A stretch of 64,000 nt of DNA from positions 26,728-90,727 of the forward strand of contig JAFWQC010000045.1 in the NCBI GenBank assembly GCA_017509245.1. The letters run 5' to 3'. Source of the stretch: Clostridiales bacterium (lineage in GTDB: Bacteria > Bacillota > Clostridia > Saccharofermentanales > Saccharofermentanaceae). A model generated the notes under the pieces. The model was not told the origin of the DNA. It was given only the letters and a program-made list of their open reading frames with translations, and did not search any database. How positions within the stretch are numbered: position 1 is the first letter of the stretch; every line of letters begins with the position of its first letter. Below are positions 17,275-25,291 of the stretch, one piece after another. Position numbers and translations under genes: made by a program.

Positions 17275-18132
17275 ATGAAGGTATCACAGGTTTACAAGAA
17301 AAAGAGAAGTCTCTCTTTTGAGATCTTTCCGCCGAAAAAAGACGCTGAGCTGTCTAACATCGATGCCACATTGGAAGTTCTATCCGAACTCCAGCCCGAC
17401 TTCATCAGCGTTACCTTCGGTGCGGGCGGATCATCCAACAGCAACCGTACGATCGAGCTTGCCAAAAAGATCAAGTACGAGTACGGAATCGAACCTGTGG
17501 TTCATCTTACTTGCCTGCATTATGACCGGGGTGAGATCGACGAGTTTGCCCATGTTCTCAAAAACGAAGGCATAGAAAACATTCTTGCCCTTAGAGGGGA
17601 CCCGAACCCCAATATACCCGCAAAGAATGATTTCAGGCACTCGTCCGATCTTATCTCTTATCTGAAAGAGAATAATGATTTCTGTTTTCTCGGCGCATGC
17701 TATCCCGAATGTCATCCTGAGTCTTCAAGCGTGATATCCGAGATCAAGAGCCTCAAGAAAAAAGTTGATGCCGGCGCGGAAGTTTTGCTGTCACAGCTTT
17801 TCTTCGACAACAGCATCTTTTACCGCTTCCACGAGGAGTGCAGGATAGCAGACATCGATGTTCCGGTGATCCCGGGCGTTATGCCGGTCATAAATGCCGC
17901 TCAGATAAAGAGAATGGTGTCCTTATGCAACGCTTCATTCCCTTCACGGTTCCAGAAGATAATATCGCGCTACGAGGACAACCGCGAGGCGCTTTTCGAT
18001 GCCGGCATGTCATACTGCTTAAGCCAGATAATCGATCTTCTCGTAAACGACATCAGCGGTATCCACCTTTACACAATGAACAATCCTCTGGTTGCCAGAA
18101 GGATATGCGAGGGGATAAAGAATATCGTGTAA
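17275..18132 (+). CDS. metF: 5,10-methylenetetrahydrofolate reductase
   Basis: The 285-residue TIM-barrel flavoprotein contains SFEIFPPKK with the catalytic Glu, FISVTFGAGGSS, HLTCLHYDRGEIDE, LALRGDPN, GAEVLLSQLFFDN and PGVMPV, all diagnostic of MetF. It reduces methylene-THF to the methyl-THF used by MetE. It starts 3 bases after metE with a GGGGAT ribosome site overlapping the metE stop region, and ends before a strong terminator. Confidence 0.96.
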   Translation: MKVSQVYKKKRSLSFEIFPPKKDAELSNIDATLEVLSELQPDFISVTFGAGGSSNSNRTIELAKKIKYEYGIEPVVHLTCLHYDRGEIDEFAHVLKNEGIENILALRGDPNPNIPAKNDFRHSSDLISYLKENNDFCFLGACYPECHPESSSVISEIKSLKKKVDAGAEVLLSQLFFDNSIFYRFHEECRIADIDVPVIPGVMPVINAAQIKRMVSLCNASFPSRFQKIISRYEDNREALFDAGMSYCLSQIIDLLVNDISGIHLYTMNNPLVARRICEGIKNIV

Positions 18133-18160
18133 GGGGTTCTGTTAAGTTTTGTTTTTCAGG

Positions 18161-18207
18161 TGCACCCGGCAGATCATGCTTCTGCATGATTTACGGGTGC
18201 ATTTTTT
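18161..18207 (+). terminator. Terminator of the metE-metF operon
   Basis: A two-part stem is formed by TGCACCCG with CGGGTGCA and inner arms ATCATGC with GCATGAT around a TTCT loop. It is followed by TTTTTT. Confidence 0.88.
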
Positions 18208-18261
18208 GTGGCTGTGGGTTGGGGGGCGGTGCACCTGTTGGGGATTGTGCCTATTTGGGGC

Positions 18262-18522
18262 GGTGTACATATAAAAATTGGTTTTTTACGCGGTTTATAG
18301 GTACGTTTTTGATGAGTGACTTGTTTTTGACGGCCGGTGTACCCATAAGAATTAGTTTCTTTAGCGGTTTATAGGTACGCGGACCTCGAAAAAACGGTCT
18401 TTAAGTAATAACGTACCTATAAAAACGGCGTGTGATTTATAGGTACACAACATGCGAAAACAGGGTCTTTACACAAAATCGTACCTATAAAAACAACATT
18501 TTCGAGCAATTTATGGGACACC
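18262..18522 (+). repeat. Tandem array of four hairpin-forming repeats
   Basis: Four copies start at 18262, 18336, 18412 and 18480. Each is about 37-44 bp with a left arm like GTACCTATAAAAA and a right arm like TTTATAGGTAC, separated by variable 25-38 bp linkers. Each copy is an imperfect palindrome. A degenerate fifth copy precedes at about 18227. The array fills much of the 716-bp gap between metF and feoB; no gene is seen there. Confidence 0.75.
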
Positions 18523-18655
18523 AAAAGCAGCGGCCGGTATTGCAGCAGTTCTGAGCACCGGCACATCAGAACCGGAGGCGAATAACGGAAATAACAGAGC
18601 ACCTGCACATCAGGACATAAGCCGCATAACCGGAATACCGGAGTGCGGGCTCAAA

Positions 18656-18673
18656 AGTTAGATTATGCTAACT
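18656..18673 (+). promoter_or_regulatory. DtxR/IdeR-like operator 1 upstream of feoB
   Basis: A perfect inverted repeat AGTTAG-N6-CTAACT with centre ATTATG. The arms match the core half-site of DtxR-family iron boxes (TTAG...CTAA). Confidence 0.65.
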
Positions 18674-18700
18674 ATACAAAAAGAACCTGCGCAACAGCCG

Positions 18701-18718
18701 AGTTAGATTATACTAACT
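18701..18718 (+). promoter_or_regulatory. DtxR/IdeR-like operator 2 upstream of feoB
   Basis: A second perfect AGTTAG-N6-CTAACT, centre ATTATA, lies 45 bp from the first. It sits just upstream of a TATAAT at 18748-18753, so a bound repressor would cover the -35 region. Confidence 0.68.
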
Positions 18719-18747
18719 GTCAATTCCAACAAGGCCTGTTATGAGCA

Positions 18748-18753
18748 TATAAT
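18748..18753 (+). promoter_or_regulatory. -10 element of the feoB transcript
   Basis: Perfect TATAAT, 95 bases before the feoB start. A weak -35 (TTCCAA, 18724-18729) lies 18 bases upstream, right after operator 2. Confidence 0.55.
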
Positions 18754-18848
18754 ATGTTCGAAAAAAGGATGACCGCCACTCTTCTCATGCGTGACTGGGC
18801 CCGATGTCAGGACGCATGCGGAGATGTAGCGCCGGATGGGAGCGTTGT

Positions 18849-21188
18849 ATGACCTTAAAAGAACTCAAAGCAGGGCAGAGTTGCATTGTTGAAAATGTAG
18901 GCGGGGAAGGCGCGTTAAGACAGCACTTCCTTGATATGGGAATCATTCCCGGAGCAGAGATCACCATCGTGAAGTTTGCACCGATGGGAGATCCGGTCGA
19001 GATAAGCATCCACGGCTATGAGTTATCCTTAAGACTTGATGACGCAGACAAGATCACCGTTACAAAATCAGAGAAGAAGACTGAAAAAGCTGAAAGTTCC
19101 GGACGCAAAGAGAAGGTTGCGCACCCTAATCTCGGTGAGCCCGGTGTCCATCACGACAAGAAGCACGAGAATCCTTTGCCGGACGACCACGTGCTGACCT
19201 TTGCCCTCGTAGGCAACCAGAACAGCGGAAAGACAACGCTTTTCAACCGTCTGACCGGATCTAACCAGCACGTCGGAAACTTCCCGGGCGTTACCGTTGA
19301 CCGCAAGGACGGCGCCATTATCGGTCATCCGGACACGGTTATCACGGATCTTCCGGGCATCTATTCGATGTCCCCTTATTCGAGCGAGGAGATCGTATCA
19401 AGAGATTTCGTGCTCAACAACAAGCCTGATGCGATCATCAACATCGTAGACTCGACCAACATCGAACGCAATCTGTATCTCACGATGCAGCTTCTTGAGA
19501 CTGACAGGCCTGTCGTAGTTGCTCTGAACATGATGGATGAGCTTACAGGCAACGGCGGCTCTGTTGACATCAACAGGATGGAGCAGATCCTGGGTGTGCC
19601 GGTCGTTCCGATCAGTGCTGCCAAAAACCAGGGCATCGGCGAGCTCATAACTCACGCGATCCATATTGCGAAATATTGCGAAAAGCCTTTGGAACAGGAT
19701 TTCTGCGCCCCCGACAGCCCTGTTCACAGCTCAATCCACGCTGTTGAACACCTGATCGAAGAAAAGGCGAAGACGGCTGACCTGCCTTTAAGATTCGCGG
19801 CATGCAAATCACTTGAGGGCGATGATCTCATCCTTAACAAACTGGATCTTGATGAGAATGAGCGTGACCTCCTCGAACACATCAGAGTAAAGGCAGGAAA
19901 GAAGTCCGGCCTTGATCCGGCAGCTGCAGTCGCCGACATGAGATTCACATACATCATGCAGCTCGTCGAACAGTGCGTCATTAAGCCTGTGGAGAGCAAG
20001 GAGCGCGTAAGAAGCGAGAGGGCAGACAGGATCCTTACAGGCAAATTCACTGCGATCCCGATCTTTATCCTCATAATGGCTTCGGTATTCATCCTCACCT
20101 TTAACGTCATAGGCGCAGGACTCCAGTGGCTTTTGGAGACCGGCATCGAAAAGCTGACGGATATTACTGACGCGGCTCTTACGGGTGCCAACGTTAACGA
20201 TGTAATTCACAGCCTCATCATAGACGGTATTTTCGAGGGCGTCGGAGGCGTACTGAGCTTCCTTCCCATCGTAGTCGTAATGTTTTTCTTCCTCTCACTT
20301 CTTGAGGACAGCGGATATATCGCGCGCATCGCGTTCTTCATGGATAAGCTCTTGAGAAAGATAGGCCTTTCGGGCCGCTCTATTGTGCCGCTCCTCATCG
20401 GTTTCGGATGCACGGTTCCTGCCGTCATGTCCACAAGAACTCTTCCTTCCGACAGAGACCGTAAGATGACCATCATCCTTACGCCATTCATGAGCTGTAC
20501 CGCTAAGCTTCCGATCTATGCATTCTTCGTAAATGCATTTTTCCCGGGCAAGGGCGGACTTGTAATGACGGGTCTTTATCTCCTGAGCATCGTGGTCGGA
20601 ATCCTCATAGCATTTGTTTATAAGAAGGTCCTCTTCAAGGGTGAAGCGGCGCCTTTCGTAATGGAGCTCCCCAACTACAGGCTCCCGAGCATCAGATCGA
20701 CTCTGCAGCTCATGTGGGAAAAAGCAAAGGATTTCCTGCAGAAAGCTTTCTCGGTCATCCTCATCGCCACAGTTGTCGTATGGTTCCTCCAGAGCTTTGA
20801 CGCCAGATTCAACCTCGTATCCGATTCGTCCACGAGCATCATGGCTCTAATAGCCGGATTTATCGCGCCTGTAATGAAGCCTCTGGGTCTCGGCGACTGG
20901 CGCATAGTAACATCACTCATCAGCGGCTTCATGGCCAAGGAAAGCGTTGTATCGGTGCTTGAAGTCCTCTTTGGCGCTGAAGGCGGCATCACCGCGGTAT
21001 TAGGCGTTGTGGAAGCCGGAACGCTCCTCATATTCAGTCTTTTGTACACACCCTGCGTCGCTGCGATCGCATCCATAAAGCGCGAGCTCGGCTGGAAATG
21101 GGCAGGCGCGCTCGTCATCTGGCAGTGCATCCTCGCCTGGATCGTAAGCTTCCTGTTCAAGCTCATCATGATGTTGTTCGGAGGCTGA
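18849..21188 (+). CDS. feoB: FeoA-FeoB fusion ferrous iron transporter
   Basis: A GGGAG ribosome site 7 bases upstream supports the ATG at 18849 (779 residues). Residues 1-75 are a FeoA SH3-like domain (TLKELKAGQSCIVENVGGEGALRQHFLDMG). After a charged linker comes the FeoB G-domain with G1 GNQNSGKTT at 122-130, G3 DLPG and G4-like NMMD. The C-terminal half is the membrane channel with gate motifs GCTVPAVMSTRTL, TPFMSCTAKLPIYAFF and YTPCVAAIA. FeoA is usually a separate gene; fusion is a known but less common form. Two iron-box-like palindromes upstream suggest repression when iron is plentiful. Confidence 0.95.
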   Translation: MTLKELKAGQSCIVENVGGEGALRQHFLDMGIIPGAEITIVKFAPMGDPVEISIHGYELSLRLDDADKITVTKSEKKTEKAESSGRKEKVAHPNLGEPGVHHDKKHENPLPDDHVLTFALVGNQNSGKTTLFNRLTGSNQHVGNFPGVTVDRKDGAIIGHPDTVITDLPGIYSMSPYSSEEIVSRDFVLNNKPDAIINIVDSTNIERNLYLTMQLLETDRPVVVALNMMDELTGNGGSVDINRMEQILGVPVVPISAAKNQGIGELITHAIHIAKYCEKPLEQDFCAPDSPVHSSIHAVEHLIEEKAKTADLPLRFAACKSLEGDDLILNKLDLDENERDLLEHIRVKAGKKSGLDPAAAVADMRFTYIMQLVEQCVIKPVESKERVRSERADRILTGKFTAIPIFILIMASVFILTFNVIGAGLQWLLETGIEKLTDITDAALTGANVNDVIHSLIIDGIFEGVGGVLSFLPIVVVMFFFLSLLEDSGYIARIAFFMDKLLRKIGLSGRSIVPLLIGFGCTVPAVMSTRTLPSDRDRKMTIILTPFMSCTAKLPIYAFFVNAFFPGKGGLVMTGLYLLSIVVGILIAFVYKKVLFKGEAAPFVMELPNYRLPSIRSTLQLMWEKAKDFLQKAFSVILIATVVVWFLQSFDARFNLVSDSSTSIMALIAGFIAPVMKPLGLGDWRIVTSLISGFMAKESVVSVLEVLFGAEGGITAVLGVVEAGTLLIFSLLYTPCVAAIASIKRELGWKWAGALVIWQCILAWIVSFLFKLIMMLFGG

Positions 21189-21189
21189 T

Positions 21190-21357
21190 ATGGGACCTGC
21201 AGACATCATCCTGACCGTTGTTATCGTATTAGTTCTGGGACTAGCCGTGTTCCTTGCCGTAAGGCGGAAGAAGACAAGCTCCTGCTGCGGCAACTGTGCC
21301 GAGTGCGCGAAAAAGCGTGCGGCAGGCTGCTCTGAAGTGAGGAACGGCAAACTCTGA
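21190..21357 (+). CDS. FeoB-associated Cys-rich membrane protein
   Basis: This 55-residue frame starts one base after the feoB stop. It has one membrane helix (ILTVVIVLVLGLAVFLAV) followed by RRKKTSSCCGNCAECAKKRAAGC. A single helix plus a cytoplasmic CCGNCxxC cluster directly after feoB is the defining layout of the FeoB-associated Cys-rich family. It may help gate the channel or bind iron; no role is proven. Confidence 0.88.
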   Translation: MGPADIILTVVIVLVLGLAVFLAVRRKKTSSCCGNCAECAKKRAAGCSEVRNGKL

Positions 21358-21541
21358 GTGATTTATGGCATATGCGAGGGGTGGGGGCGTGGAACTCCCG
21401 CCTCTTCAAGGGGTTAACTCTTTGCCTGTCCCAAGCGCTTTGCTGCTTTTCCGCATGTAGGTTAAAAAATCTGCGCCGGAATCAGCCCCGGGTTGACAAG
21501 CCCGCGAAAATAAAACCTACTGCTTTTCCGCTCCCGGGCAC

Positions 21542-21571
21542 AAAAAAACGCGGCACTTTCAGGGCGCCGCG
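21542..21571 (-). terminator. Terminator of the glycosyltransferase gene
   Basis: Read on the minus strand, CGCGGCGC pairs with GTGCCGCG across a CCTGAAA loop and is followed by seven Ts. The 230 bp between it and the FeoB-associated gene hold a GTAGGTT/AACCTAC inverted repeat (21459-21519) like the 2.4-kb repeats, and no gene. Confidence 0.85.
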
Positions 21572-21587
21572 TCTGATGTATTTGTAC

Positions 21588-22904
21588 TTAAGAAATCTTT
21601 CTTGTCGATTCTGACTGCGATATCTCTGCTTTGAGCGAAGAGGTCGTTGCCTTGTGCTGAATGGGCTTCCAGCCGGGGTTGACGAAAAGTGCGGTGAACG
21701 CGATCGGGATGTATGTGAGCATGAACAGCGGGAAAGTGATCGTAGAGAAGATCTTTCGTGCTGCTGAAGCATGGATGTTTTTCCATTCCGTGATGGTCGT
21801 GATGCATCCTAATACAAAGAGCATTGCGCAGGCATTGAAGATCGTCTCAAACATTGACCATACTGCGATCATGATGTTGTTGCCGGTAACTGCTCCGATG
21901 ATTCCGTAGAGCAGGTTGCAGATGATGGATATCGCGGTGAGGAAGAATGCAGGCATGATGTTCATTGCCATGTCAAATGCTGCAAAGCTTCCGTGTACTG
22001 TCTCATAAATGAGATTCTTGCCGTACTTCTGGAATACCTGGATGTATCCTCTTGCCCAGCGCATACGCTGTGTGATGGACTGCTTGAGGGAAGTGGGCTG
22101 TTCATCGTAGAAGACTGCGCTTCTGCAGAATGCGATCTTTTTGCCCTTGCAGACGCGGTTTATAGTGAACTCGATATCTTCCGTAAGGAGGTGGAAAGGC
22201 CAGCCGCCGATGTCCTTGAGGACACTGTTGGAGAAGAAGAAGCCTGTTCCGGAGATAGCTGCGGAAGAATTGAGCTTGTATCTTGAATAGTTAAGATACA
22301 TGGATTCTCTTAAGAACCAGAGGCCGTAGCCTGCGCTGATCCAGTTATCGCCGTAATTCTTTGTGTCACGGTATGAAGTGATGGCGTCGTTGCCTGCGAG
22401 ATGGCACTTGTGCATCTCTTCGATGTAATTAGGTGCGAGGATGTTGTCGGCATCGAAAACAAAGAATCCGTCAAATCCTTCGGGATAGTCTGTCTTGATC
22501 TCTTTAAGGAGGGCTTCCATCGCGTATCCCTTGCCGATAAGGGTCTTGGATTCGCGTGTATATGCAACTGCATTGTGGCTGACAGCGACATCGTATGTGT
22601 TATCGGTGCAGTTGTCTGCCATAACGAATGTTGTTACGTTTCCGGGGTATGTCTGGTTATTGATGCTGTCGATGAGGTCACCGATAACGTTTGCTTCGTT
22701 ACGTGCACAGATGAGGACAGCATAGTGTTTAAGATTTTTCTCACAAAGGCTCTCATCAACTGTATCCGTATTTTTCCAGAGTTTCTTTGCCTTGCGCTCG
22801 CGTCTTTGCATTACAATCGAGATCGGTACGTAAAGGAACTGATATGAATAGCAGACCGCAAAGATTGCTGTGATTATGAAGTTTATAATTCTAATAGTTT
22901 CCAT
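21588..22904 (-). CDS. Membrane glycosyltransferase, GT2 processive type
   Basis: The ATG at 22904 has a GGGAG ribosome site. The 438-residue protein has one N-terminal membrane helix, a GT-A domain and three or four C-terminal helices. The processive GT2 motifs are visible: ICARNEANVIGDLI, FVFDADN (DxD), TEDIEF (general base region) and QRMRWARG (QxxRW). This is the cellulose/hyaluronan synthase-like layout, so it probably makes or exports a cell-surface polysaccharide. It is transcribed alone with its own terminator. Confidence 0.88.
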   Translation of the reverse strand: METIRIINFIITAIFAVCYSYQFLYVPISIVMQRRERKAKKLWKNTDTVDESLCEKNLKHYAVLICARNEANVIGDLIDSINNQTYPGNVTTFVMADNCTDNTYDVAVSHNAVAYTRESKTLIGKGYAMEALLKEIKTDYPEGFDGFFVFDADNILAPNYIEEMHKCHLAGNDAITSYRDTKNYGDNWISAGYGLWFLRESMYLNYSRYKLNSSAAISGTGFFFSNSVLKDIGGWPFHLLTEDIEFTINRVCKGKKIAFCRSAVFYDEQPTSLKQSITQRMRWARGYIQVFQKYGKNLIYETVHGSFAAFDMAMNIMPAFFLTAISIICNLLYGIIGAVTGNNIMIAVWSMFETIFNACAMLFVLGCITTITEWKNIHASAARKIFSTITFPLFMLTYIPIAFTALFVNPGWKPIQHKATTSSLKAEISQSESTRKIS

Positions 22905-23098
22905 GTTTTCATCTCCCGGCATCATTATTGCACAGCAAATATTAAAATTAAAACTGTTAAAACCTTAATATTTCCTTAAGATTGAGGCAAAATTTGTGCA
23001 ATGGTTACGTACTTTTGTTCAACTTAGCCCAAGTATAAAAATTTTCACTGATGAACTCCATTGATTGTCCTTACGTATTACTTACACGTTTGTCACAT

Positions 23099-23128
23099 TT
23101 GTTTACCGGGCGGAAGAGGGACTATAAT
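23099..23128 (+). promoter_or_regulatory. Promoter of the macrodomain-vWA genes
   Basis: TTGTTT (23099-23104) and a perfect TATAAT (23123-23128) are 18 bases apart, 38 bases before the macrodomain start codon. The 262 bp upstream to the glycosyltransferase gene are AT-rich with no gene. Confidence 0.6.
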
Positions 23129-23166
23129 ATTAAATATTCAGGAAATTTGACATTAAAGGTATTTAT

Positions 23167-24327
23167 ATGGCTTTCAGGATCGTCCGGAACGACATAACAA
23201 AAGTCAAAGCAGACGCAATAGTCAACACTGCCAATCCCGAACCTGTTTACATGGAGGGAACAGACAGTGCCATTTATAATGCCGCAGGTGCGGAACGGCT
23301 TCTTAAAGAGCGCAAAAAGGCAGGGCGGATAGAAGAAGGAGAAGTCGCGGTTACGCCTGCCTTTGACCTTGACGCAAAATACATTTTCCATACTGTGGGG
23401 CCTGTCTGGAACGGCGGTAATGAAGGCGAGAGGGAGATCGTCAGAAACTGCTATTTAAACTGCCTTAACAAGGCTAAGGAATTAGAACTTGAGAGCATAG
23501 CATTCCCGCTCATTTCTACAGGCATTTACGGATTTCCCAAAGCAGATGCCCTGCTGACCGCAACGTCCGTATTCAGCAGTTTTCTGGCAGAAAACGAGCT
23601 TGACATAACACTTGTTGTTTTCGACAACGAATCATTTGAACTGTCAGATAAGATATATGCGGGGATCGACCGGTATATCGATGAGAATTATGTTGAAGAG
23701 AAGACCGCTGAGGAATACTTCGGAATGGCTTCCGCTGCTGCCTGCGGAGCGCGTATGGAGCCTCTGTCTGCCGCCGGTGCTCTTGATGAAGAAGCGGCGG
23801 AAGATAAACTCCCGGAAGAAGAATTCATACAGAGGCAAAGGGAGCGCAGAAGAGGTCTTCTCAGGAACCGTTTTAAGGCGTCTGTTGAAAAGATGCAGCC
23901 CTGTAACGACGGGATGCCCGCGGTACAGGCCTGTGCGGCTATGCCGGCACAGAAAGAGAGATCCCTGGAAGATGTTGTTAAGAATGTATCAGAGAGCTGG
24001 TCCGAGAGCCTTCTGCGCCTGATAGACGAGAAAGGCTTTACCGACACAGAGGTCTACAAGCGTGCAAATGTCGACAGGAAGCTCTTTTCGAAGATAAGGA
24101 GCAATAAGGATTACCGGCCGAAGAAGAATACGGCGGTTGCATTTGCGCTTGCACTGAAGCTCAATGCCGACGAGACAAAAGACTTTTTGAGAAAGGCCGG
24201 ATATGCCTTCTCCCCGTCGAGTGTTTTCGATCTCATAATCGAATATTTCATAGAGAATGATGTATACGATCTCATGGTGATCAACATGGCTCTTTTCGAG
24301 CACGGCCAGACACAGCTGGGCGATTGA
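23167..24327 (+). CDS. Macrodomain protein with C-terminal helix-turn-helix-like domain
   Basis: Residues 1-165 are a macrodomain (ADAIVNTANPEPVYMEGTDSAIYNAAG, FHTVGPVWNGG, FPLISTGIYGFP) that should bind or hydrolyse ADP-ribose. The first loop lacks the usual GGG and reads NTANPEPVYMEGTD. A charged, low-complexity linker follows to about residue 275. The C-terminal 100 residues (RLIDEKGFTDTEVYKRANVDRKLFSKIRSN) form an XRE-like HTH domain that I know from many Clostridial proteins. A vWA protein gene follows after 95 bp, and this pairing seems recurrent in the group. Its role is unknown; control of ADP-ribosylation or nucleic-acid binding is inference. Confidence 0.75.
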   Translation: MAFRIVRNDITKVKADAIVNTANPEPVYMEGTDSAIYNAAGAERLLKERKKAGRIEEGEVAVTPAFDLDAKYIFHTVGPVWNGGNEGEREIVRNCYLNCLNKAKELELESIAFPLISTGIYGFPKADALLTATSVFSSFLAENELDITLVVFDNESFELSDKIYAGIDRYIDENYVEEKTAEEYFGMASAAACGARMEPLSAAGALDEEAAEDKLPEEEFIQRQRERRRGLLRNRFKASVEKMQPCNDGMPAVQACAAMPAQKERSLEDVVKNVSESWSESLLRLIDEKGFTDTEVYKRANVDRKLFSKIRSNKDYRPKKNTAVAFALALKLNADETKDFLRKAGYAFSPSSVFDLIIEYFIENDVYDLMVINMALFEHGQTQLGD

Positions 24328-24422
24328 AAATGTCGCCCGCGAAGCGACCATTCACCTCCTGAAAGTCCCTATACTGAACTCACAAGCAGCCGGAAAAGAC
24401 GGCAGAAAGTGAGGACATCAAA

Positions 24423-25094
24423 ATGAAAAAGGGATTGACAGAGATCGTATTTATCCTGGACAGGAGCGGCTCCATGGGCGGGCTCGAAAATGACACGATC
24501 GGAGGCTATAACTCCATGATCGAAAAGCAGAAGACAGAAGAGGGCGAGGTCATAATATCAACGGTTCTTTTCGACCACGAGACAGAGGTCCTTCACGACA
24601 GGGTCCCGCTCGACAAGATCAGACCCATCACGGAAAAAGAATACTTCGTAAGAGGCTCAACTGCGCTTCTTGATGCGGTCGGCGGAGCCATCCATCACAT
24701 AGGCAACGTCCACAAATATGCAAGGCCTGAAGACGTTCCAGAGAAGACACTGTTCATCATAACAACGGACGGCATGGAGAATAGCAGCACTCGCTATAAC
24801 TATGACAGGGTCAAGAAGATGGTCGGAAGGCAGAAGGAAAAGTATCACTGGGAGTTCATCTTCCTTGGCGCAAACATCGATGCAGTAGAGGTTGCGGGCA
24901 GATTCGGCGTGGATAAGAGCAGGGCGGTCACATATGAGTGTGACAGTGCCGGAACCAAACTCAACTATCAGGTGATGGGCAGGATGGTCTCCTGTGCAAG
25001 AGTCGCGAAATCCGCGATGGCTATGGAGGAGGCGTTCGACAGAGACGAAATGTTAAGTGACATCCGCAAGGACTACGAGAAGAGACACAAATAA
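24423..25094 (+). CDS. von Willebrand factor A domain protein
   Basis: The 223-residue protein is a single vWA domain with a complete MIDAS: DRSGSM at residues 12-17, the Thr in VRGSTALLDAV and the Asp in ITTDGMEN. It has no signal peptide, so it is cytoplasmic. It resembles TerY-type vWA proteins and lies after the macrodomain-HTH gene, so the two probably work together in an unknown complex. A GAGG-containing ribosome site precedes the ATG. Confidence 0.82.
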   Translation: MKKGLTEIVFILDRSGSMGGLENDTIGGYNSMIEKQKTEEGEVIISTVLFDHETEVLHDRVPLDKIRPITEKEYFVRGSTALLDAVGGAIHHIGNVHKYARPEDVPEKTLFIITTDGMENSSTRYNYDRVKKMVGRQKEKYHWEFIFLGANIDAVEVAGRFGVDKSRAVTYECDSAGTKLNYQVMGRMVSCARVAKSAMAMEEAFDRDEMLSDIRKDYEKRHK

Positions 25095-25127
25095 GTCTTT
25101 CTGTGGCAGCCTTAAACAAATGATCAG

Positions 25128-25170
25128 TGCCCGGCGGCAGTATCAAGCCTGCCGGGCATTATCCCGTTTT
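25128..25170 (+). terminator. Hairpin terminator after the vWA gene
   Basis: TGCCCGG (25128-25134) pairs with CCGGGCA (25152-25158), followed by a weak T-rich run ending TTTT. Confidence 0.5.
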
Positions 25171-25248
25171 GGGGACAGATTGTGTTTTTAAGGGCGCGAA
25201 AATGGTCCGGAGTACGATTATTGTCCGCTTAAAAGGTTGCAAATGAAA

Positions 25249-25254
25249 TATAAT
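25249..25254 (+). promoter_or_regulatory. -10 element of the DUF2130-type gene
   Basis: Perfect TATAAT, 38 bases before the start codon, with no -35 at a normal distance. A GCGAAAAT motif lies at 25196-25203. Confidence 0.45.
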
Positions 25255-25291
25255 GTGCTCATAAGATCAGTTAAGGGAGGAGATTATCAGT

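Noticed and set aside
18227..18522. Possible CRISPR array because of regular repeats
   Set aside because: The units are imperfect palindromes of changing length with similar, not unique, linkers, and there are no cas genes nearby.
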